The notes beneath the pieces are model-generated. The model made no database searches, was not told the origin of the DNA, and saw nothing but the letters and a program-made list of their open reading frames with translations. Shown here piece after piece: positions 6,222 to 10,091 of a DNA stretch of 10,091 bases. The DNA comes from Pseudobutyrivibrio sp. (lineage in GTDB: Bacteria > Bacillota > Clostridia > Lachnospirales > Lachnospiraceae), in the NCBI GenBank assembly GCA_017557715.1, contig JAFYYE010000266.1, positions 1 through 10,091 on the forward strand. Reading direction: 5' to 3'. The position numbers were made by a program, and so were the translations under genes. The first letter of the stretch is position 1. Each line of letters begins with the position of its first letter.

Positions 6222-7274
6222 TTATTTCTTTTGCAACACGACTCCCATACCGGATTCTATAAATGGGATATATTCTAAATCTTCCTCCCAAACTTGTCCT
6301 ATCACATTAACTTTTTCATCCGCAATACGAGGCATTCTACAAATCTCAAGTTCCCCTTTATATCTAAGATATGAATCATTACCTATAGATATCGAACCAA
6401 CTTTGCAATCAACTGTATTCTTAGGCACAATACTTTTTCCTGCAAACCATCCTCTAGATTCCTCTACCCTAATAATATAGGAGCTTGAATCTGGTCTTTC
6501 ATGCCCGATTTTTCCATACAGCTCGGTATAATCATTATCCAACGTGACTCTTAATGGGATTATTCCATCAGACAACCATTTAAATTGCTGCCATCCTTCA
6601 TCCGAAAGATCTACATCACCAACCATCACAATATCTGTGTTAGCCCTATAAAGCTCCAACATATTAAGAGCTACCTTTTTACAGCTACTTCGATGCTCTT
6701 CAATAGTCGGAAGTCCCTGATATAAAGGACCTCTGAAGTCCTTATCTCCAGGAATAAAGGCCGAAACTCTATAACCTGCAATTCGTAAATTCGTATTTAT
6801 ATCTTTCACTCTGTCTACATCAAGTCCAGTATAAGGCTTAGGGTAATAGTTATGGCAGGCTGTAAATCTGCTTATATCAGCCCCGAGGGCTTCCCATTTT
6901 TTTATATCTGAAGGAGATGTAGTGGACGCATTCCATACAATATCAAAATGCTTGGATAATGCCACCACATCTTTATCCGAAAATCCGTAATCCAGCCTAA
7001 TAGATGTAACGCCATAATCCAACAAATCCCCCATGTGCTTAAGACCAAGCCTATTCGGAGTATCTCCGTCTACATCTATCATTAATTCTATGCCAGCTTT
7101 ATTAGTTAAATCTAAAAGCTGAACCACTCTTTTTTTGTAATCCTCATAATCTTCCTCAGGAATGTGAAGGGAGGTAAATCCATAAGATGCACCTGCATTT
7201 TTCGCCTTACGGATTACCTCCTCATTCTTTTCTATTCCTGATGAAAGATAGATTGAAAATCCTGTTTTCAACAC
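6222..7274 (-). CDS. mupG: 6-phospho-N-acetylmuramidase MupG (DUF871 family)
   Basis: Cytoplasmic glycosidase that hydrolyses MurNAc-6-P-GlcNAc, the product of PTS uptake of the peptidoglycan disaccharide, into MurNAc-6-P and GlcNAc. The length of 350 residues equals that of known family members. The N-terminal TIM-barrel-like domain (about 1-235) holds the hallmark HNYYPKPYTGL (141-151), FIPGD (173-177), RGPLYQGLPTIEEHR (181-195) and acidic residues at D67, D69 and D220; the smaller C-terminal domain (about 240-350) is of the cyclophilin-like kind. The gene starts with GTG at 7274 or TTG at 7271: AAAGAGG (7279-7285) lies four bases from the former and seven from the latter, and an in-frame TAA just upstream rules out a longer protein. 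It is 22 bases after murP and clearly in one operon with murQ and murP, supplying the MurQ substrate. The role is transferred from the S. aureus homologue. Confidence 0.92.
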   Translation of the reverse strand: MLKTGFSIYLSSGIEKNEEVIRKAKNAGASYGFTSLHIPEEDYEDYKKRVVQLLDLTNKAGIELMIDVDGDTPNRLGLKHMGDLLDYGVTSIRLDYGFSDKDVVALSKHFDIVWNASTTSPSDIKKWEALGADISRFTACHNYYPKPYTGLDVDRVKDINTNLRIAGYRVSAFIPGDKDFRGPLYQGLPTIEEHRSSCKKVALNMLELYRANTDIVMVGDVDLSDEGWQQFKWLSDGIIPLRVTLDNDYTELYGKIGHERPDSSSYIIRVEESRGWFAGKSIVPKNTVDCKVGSISIGNDSYLRYKGELEICRMPRIADEKVNVIGQVWEEDLEYIPFIESGMGVVLQKK

Positions 7275-7278
7275 TCTA

Positions 7279-7285
7279 CCTCTTT
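7279..7285 (-). promoter_or_regulatory. Ribosome binding site of mupG with two possible non-ATG starts
   Basis: AAAGAGG lies four bases before GTG and seven before TTG, both in frame and adjacent. The spacing slightly favours TTG while codon strength favours GTG. The products differ by one residue. Confidence 0.6.
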
Positions 7286-7296
7286 ATCATCATTTA

Positions 7297-8715
7297 TTAT
7301 TCACCATAAATTTCGTTGATTCTGTCTTCATCAACACCAAATAACCATGTAACAATAAATCCGCCTGCGTATGCACAAAGCATAGCAATTACATACTGAA
7401 GCTGATGTCCAGGCTCAACGATTAATAAACCGAACAATCCTGAAACACCCTGTGAAACTGTTCCAATATGAAGCAATGATGCAACGATTCCACCAAAACC
7501 TGCTCCAAGGCAAGCTGTGATAAATGCCTTGCCAAGTGGAAGTGTAACTGCGTACATCAAAGGCTCGCCGATACCAAGAATACCAACTGGGATAGAATCG
7601 CGAATGAATCTCTTCAACTTCTGATTCTTTGTCTTGATGTAAAGTGCAAGGCCTGCTCCAACCTGTCCGCCACCTGCCATCATAAGGATTGGTAACAAAT
7701 AGTTGATTCCGTTTGTAGGGCCTGATGGATCATTAAGCATTGCATGAATAGGTGTAAGTGCCTGATGTAATCCAACAGCTACAAGTGGAAGGAAGCCTGC
7801 TGAAAGGATGTAGCCACCAACAAATCCCATGCTGCCATATACAAATTCCATAATTGCATAGATTGCTTTTGTTAAAATAGAACCTACTGGCTGGATAATG
7901 ATTACTACTGCCAAACTACCAATTATCAAAACTAATAATGGACTTACGAATGTATCAATAATGCTTGGCATTACCTTTCTAATCTTCTTCTCAAGCCATG
8001 CAAAGAATACACCTGCAATAAGAGCGGCAATAAGACCACCGTTGCCAGGATTATAAGCTGCACCAGTCATTGGAAGTGTGATCTGGCTTTCTCCATAGGT
8101 AGCAAGAAGAGGCATTGATGCATTTGCAATACAAATTGCACCTGCAATACCACCAAGGATAGGTGAACCACCAAATTCTCTTGCAGCATTGTATCCTACA
8201 AATATTGCAAGATATGCAAAGAGCGCCCAGCCCATTGAATGGATTGTCTCATACCACCATATTCCACTGAGTGCTCCACCAGTTGAAACATTTATTACAT
8301 TTGTTAAACCATTAATCAAACCTGCTGCAATGATACCAGGTAATAATGGAACAAAAATATTTGCAATTCTCTTTAAGAAATTCTGAACAGGCTTATCATA
8401 TTTTGCCTTTTGAGCCGCTTTATTTTCACGAGCAACATCATTAACATCCTCAGCGACCGTCCCCTTTGCAATACCTGTTAATCCAGAAAATGCATCTAAA
8501 ACTTTGTTGACAGTTCCTGGACCAAATACAATTTGTAAAGTATCTGATTCAACAACTCCCATAACCCCATCAATCTTTTTTACTGCATCAACATCAACCT
8601 TCGACATATCCTTGACTCCTACACGAAGTCTGGTCATACATGCTTCATTACTAGTGATGTTTTCTTTTCCCCCGAGGGCCTGTAGCAATTCACTGCTTAC
8701 CACGTTTACATCCAT
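7297..8715 (-). CDS. murP: PTS EIIBC permease for MurNAc or MurNAc-GlcNAc, MurP-like
   Basis: Membrane permease of the glucose superfamily (sucrose/MurNAc branch) that imports its sugar with 6-phosphorylation. Its 472 residues read EIIB first (about 5-85; phospho-cysteine C26 in NEACMTRLRV), then a charged linker (about 86-108), then EIIC (about 110-462) with many membrane segments, GLHQALTPIH (315-324) and the substrate-site motif GIGEPLMYA (381-389, E384). No EIIA domain is present. Substrate assignment rests on position between murQ and mupG. With MupG present, the disaccharide MurNAc-GlcNAc is the likelier substrate, as in S. aureus, but free MurNAc is not excluded. ATG at 8715 follows AGAGGAG (8724-8730) by eight bases; only 17 bases separate it from murQ, and its ribosome binding site reaches to within two bases of the murQ stop codon, so translational coupling is likely. 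Confidence 0.9.
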   Translation of the reverse strand: MDVNVVSSELLQALGGKENITSNEACMTRLRVGVKDMSKVDVDAVKKIDGVMGVVESDTLQIVFGPGTVNKVLDAFSGLTGIAKGTVAEDVNDVARENKAAQKAKYDKPVQNFLKRIANIFVPLLPGIIAAGLINGLTNVINVSTGGALSGIWWYETIHSMGWALFAYLAIFVGYNAAREFGGSPILGGIAGAICIANASMPLLATYGESQITLPMTGAAYNPGNGGLIAALIAGVFFAWLEKKIRKVMPSIIDTFVSPLLVLIIGSLAVVIIIQPVGSILTKAIYAIMEFVYGSMGFVGGYILSAGFLPLVAVGLHQALTPIHAMLNDPSGPTNGINYLLPILMMAGGGQVGAGLALYIKTKNQKLKRFIRDSIPVGILGIGEPLMYAVTLPLGKAFITACLGAGFGGIVASLLHIGTVSQGVSGLFGLLIVEPGHQLQYVIAMLCAYAGGFIVTWLFGVDEDRINEIYGE

Positions 8716-8732
8716 AATATTTTCTCCTCTTA

Positions 8733-9629
8733 TTATTTTTCAATTGCAGTTCTAATCTTTCCTTCTGATTCTTGAAGTCTTTCCTTAGCAGCCTGATAAT
8801 CAAGATTTAATAGAATCATTATTATTGCAGTTTTTACTTCCCCTTTGGCTTCAGCCAATTTTTTTTCTGCTTCTTCTCTTGAACAGCCTGTGGATGCCAT
8901 GGTGATGTTTTGAGCTCTGACCTTCAGCTTTTCATTTGTCTGCTGAACGTCAACCATAAGATTCTGATAAACCTTTCCAATACCCACCATGCTGCCGGTA
9001 GATATCATGTTCAAGATAAGCTTTTGAGCAGTTCCAGCTTTTAGCCTTGTAGAACCGGTTAGGACCTCCGGCCCTGTGACTGGCTCTATTTGAAGTTTCG
9101 CCTCCTTTCCAATCTCAGAATTTCTTGTACAGGCAATTGCTACCGTTTCACAGCCAATAGAATTAGCATATTTTAGTCCATGTACGACATAAGGAGTTCG
9201 ACCACTTGCTGCCAAGCCAATTACAATATCCTTCTTATCCAGATTGATACCTTTTAATTCCTCGGCACAAAGTGTGGTGCTATCTTCTGCTCCTTCAACA
9301 GCTTTAATAAAAGCTCCCTCTCCACCAGCTATAAGTCCCACTACCAAATCAGGTGAAACCCCAAAAGTAGGTGGACATTCAGCTGCATCGAGTACGCCTA
9401 ATCTTCCACTTGTTCCAGCACCAAGATATATTATTCGTCCTCCGTTTTTCAGACTATTTGTTGCCAGCTCTATTGCTTTTGAAATCTGAGGTAACACTTC
9501 CTTAATAGCTTCGATTACTTTCATATCTTCACTATTCATAGTCTCTGCTATTTCCAGAGGTGTCATTTGATCAAGATTCATGCTGTTTGGATTTCGCTGC
9601 TCTGTTGTAAGCTTAGCGAGATCTATCAT
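8733..9629 (-). CDS. murQ: N-acetylmuramic acid 6-phosphate etherase MurQ
   Basis: Cytoplasmic lyase/hydrolase that cleaves the D-lactyl ether of MurNAc-6-P to give GlcNAc-6-P and D-lactate. The 298-residue length is standard. The SIS domain carries IYLGAGTSGRLGVLDAAECP (67-86) with catalytic E84 and AVEGAEDS (110-117) with E115, matching E. coli MurQ Glu83 and Glu114; GLAASGRTPYV and GSTRLKAGTAQK are further family segments. The C-terminal region from about 245 is the small UBA-like helical domain (CSREEAEKKL and the DYQAAKERL repeat). ATG at 9629 is fixed by AAAGGAGG seven bases upstream. It lies 40 bases after the RpiR-family gene and 17 before murP, in the same operon. The product GlcNAc-6-P needs NagA and NagB, which are outside this window. 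Identification secure. Confidence 0.97.
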   Translation of the reverse strand: MIDLAKLTTEQRNPNSMNLDQMTPLEIAETMNSEDMKVIEAIKEVLPQISKAIELATNSLKNGGRIIYLGAGTSGRLGVLDAAECPPTFGVSPDLVVGLIAGGEGAFIKAVEGAEDSTTLCAEELKGINLDKKDIVIGLAASGRTPYVVHGLKYANSIGCETVAIACTRNSEIGKEAKLQIEPVTGPEVLTGSTRLKAGTAQKLILNMISTGSMVGIGKVYQNLMVDVQQTNEKLKVRAQNITMASTGCSREEAEKKLAEAKGEVKTAIIMILLNLDYQAAKERLQESEGKIRTAIEK

Positions 9630-9657
9630 TTAATAACCTCCTTTCTCTTCATGAATC

Positions 9658-9669
9658 ATACTCGAGTAT
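9658..9669. repeat. 12-bp perfect palindrome in the murR-murQ gap
   Basis: ATACTCGAGTAT is fully self-complementary and occupies the space between the murR stop codon (9672-9670) and the murQ Shine-Dalgarno. With flanking TGA and TCA pairing it could extend into a bulged hairpin in the mRNA. It could be an RNA processing point or an operator; its function is not shown. Confidence 0.35.
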
Positions 9670-10091
9670 TCATTTGTCTTCCTTTTTTATTTGTGTTTTC
9701 GCGAAACTACTATATAACTCGTCGTAATGACGATTTACATACGATACATATAAAATATCAATCATGTTTAACTGGGAAATACGAGAAGACATGGCACCAC
9801 TTCTTACGATAAGTTCTGTGGCTGCCACTTCAAGAATAACATCTGCATATCTCCCTAATTTAGATCCTGAGGATCTGGTTATTGCTATCACCTTCGCACC
9901 TTTTTCTTTGGCATTTTGTGCACAGGTAATCATTTCTTCTGTCAAACCCGAATAGCTAATGACCACCGCCAAATCATCCTTGGTCATAGTTGATGAGTAC
10001 AATATCTGCGAGTGTAAGTCATCACTGATATTCACCATCTTACCTATTCGAATCAGCTTCAAATAAAAATCACGCGCTACTAACAGAGAAG
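9670..10091 (-). CDS. murR: RpiR/MurR-family transcriptional regulator, C-terminal SIS domain (5' end cut by window)
   Basis: The last 140 codons of a gene running off the right edge and ending in TGA at 9670. What is visible is a SIS phosphosugar-binding domain: VARDFYLKLIRIGK near the edge, VISYSGLTEEMI, and AKEKGAKVIAITRSSGSKLGRYADVILEV. In RpiR-family regulators this follows an N-terminal helix-turn-helix domain of about 80 residues, which would lie outside the window. Position directly ahead of murQ-murP-mupG argues for a MurR-type regulator sensing MurNAc-6-P, usually a repressor. The frame continues without a start to the window end; a TTG at 10062 interrupts the conserved domain and is not the start. 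Family membership is near certain; the MurR role is inferred from context. Confidence 0.88.
   Translation of the reverse strand, partial: SLLVARDFYLKLIRIGKMVNISDDLHSQILYSSTMTKDDLAVVISYSGLTEEMITCAQNAKEKGAKVIAITRSSGSKLGRYADVILEVAATELIVRSGAMSSRISQLNMIDILYVSYVNRHYDELYSSFAKTQIKKEDK

Noticed and set aside
8504..9489. Plus-strand open frames opposite murP and murQ (8504-8755 and 9244-9489)
   Set aside because: Their products are Ser/Thr/Pro-rich antisense translations of well-identified genes, without start signals.
9670..10062. A complete 130-residue protein starting at 10062
   Set aside because: The codon there is TTG inside the conserved SIS-domain segment (FYLKLIRIGK), and the frame stays open to the window end. 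This is the tail of a longer RpiR-family gene.
1..10091. tRNA or rRNA genes, CRISPR arrays, insertion sequences, phage genes or known riboswitches
   Set aside because: No direct-repeat arrays, transposase or integrase products or recognisable RNA folds were seen. All gaps between genes are under 180 bases and are accounted for by promoters, terminators and short dyads.

Overview
The window looks like chromosomal DNA of a low-to-moderate GC Gram-positive anaerobe, most likely a member of the Clostridia. A Lachnospiraceae such as the Butyrivibrio/Pseudobutyrivibrio group is plausible. The reasons are strong AGGAGG-type ribosome binding sites, extended -10 promoters (TGnTAnAAT), U-tailed hairpin terminators, PTS sugar uptake, a DUF4867 gene, and an RNase HI with an N-terminal viroplasmin-like domain. 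The assignment is by impression only; no database could be searched.

Layout. (1) Positions 1-1961, minus strand: the first 653 codons of hypF, the [NiFe]-hydrogenase carbamoyltransferase, running off the left edge. (2) Positions 1962-2136: a divergent promoter region with an inverted repeat. (3) Positions 2137-2781, plus strand: a DUF4867 cupin-like gene of unknown function with its own promoter and terminator. (4) Positions 2902-4602, plus strand: a two-gene unit encoding RNase HI and an M42-family aminopeptidase, closed by a hairpin terminator that also serves the opposing operon. (5) Positions 4656-10091, minus strand: a five-gene cluster in transcription order murR (RpiR family, partial), murQ, murP, mupG and a nagE-like PTS gene.

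The right-hand cluster is the functional core. MurP (EIIBC) would import and 6-phosphorylate MurNAc or, more likely given MupG, the disaccharide MurNAc-GlcNAc. MupG would hydrolyse the 6-phospho-disaccharide in the cytoplasm. MurQ would remove the D-lactyl ether to yield GlcNAc-6-P, and the RpiR/MurR regulator would sense MurNAc-6-P. A second, NagE-type permease at the end of the cluster would take up GlcNAc. This resembles the Staphylococcus aureus-type (MupG-dependent) recycling or salvage of peptidoglycan sugars rather than the Bacillus subtilis type, which uses secreted NagZ. Both permeases lack an EIIA domain, and nagA, nagB and a GlcNAc kinase are not in the window.

The nagE-like gene appears to have its own promoter, with a near-perfect 20-bp palindrome over its -35 region. 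This is the best regulatory lead in the window. I found no phage, IS, CRISPR, tRNA or rRNA signals, and nothing that I can defend as a wholly new system.
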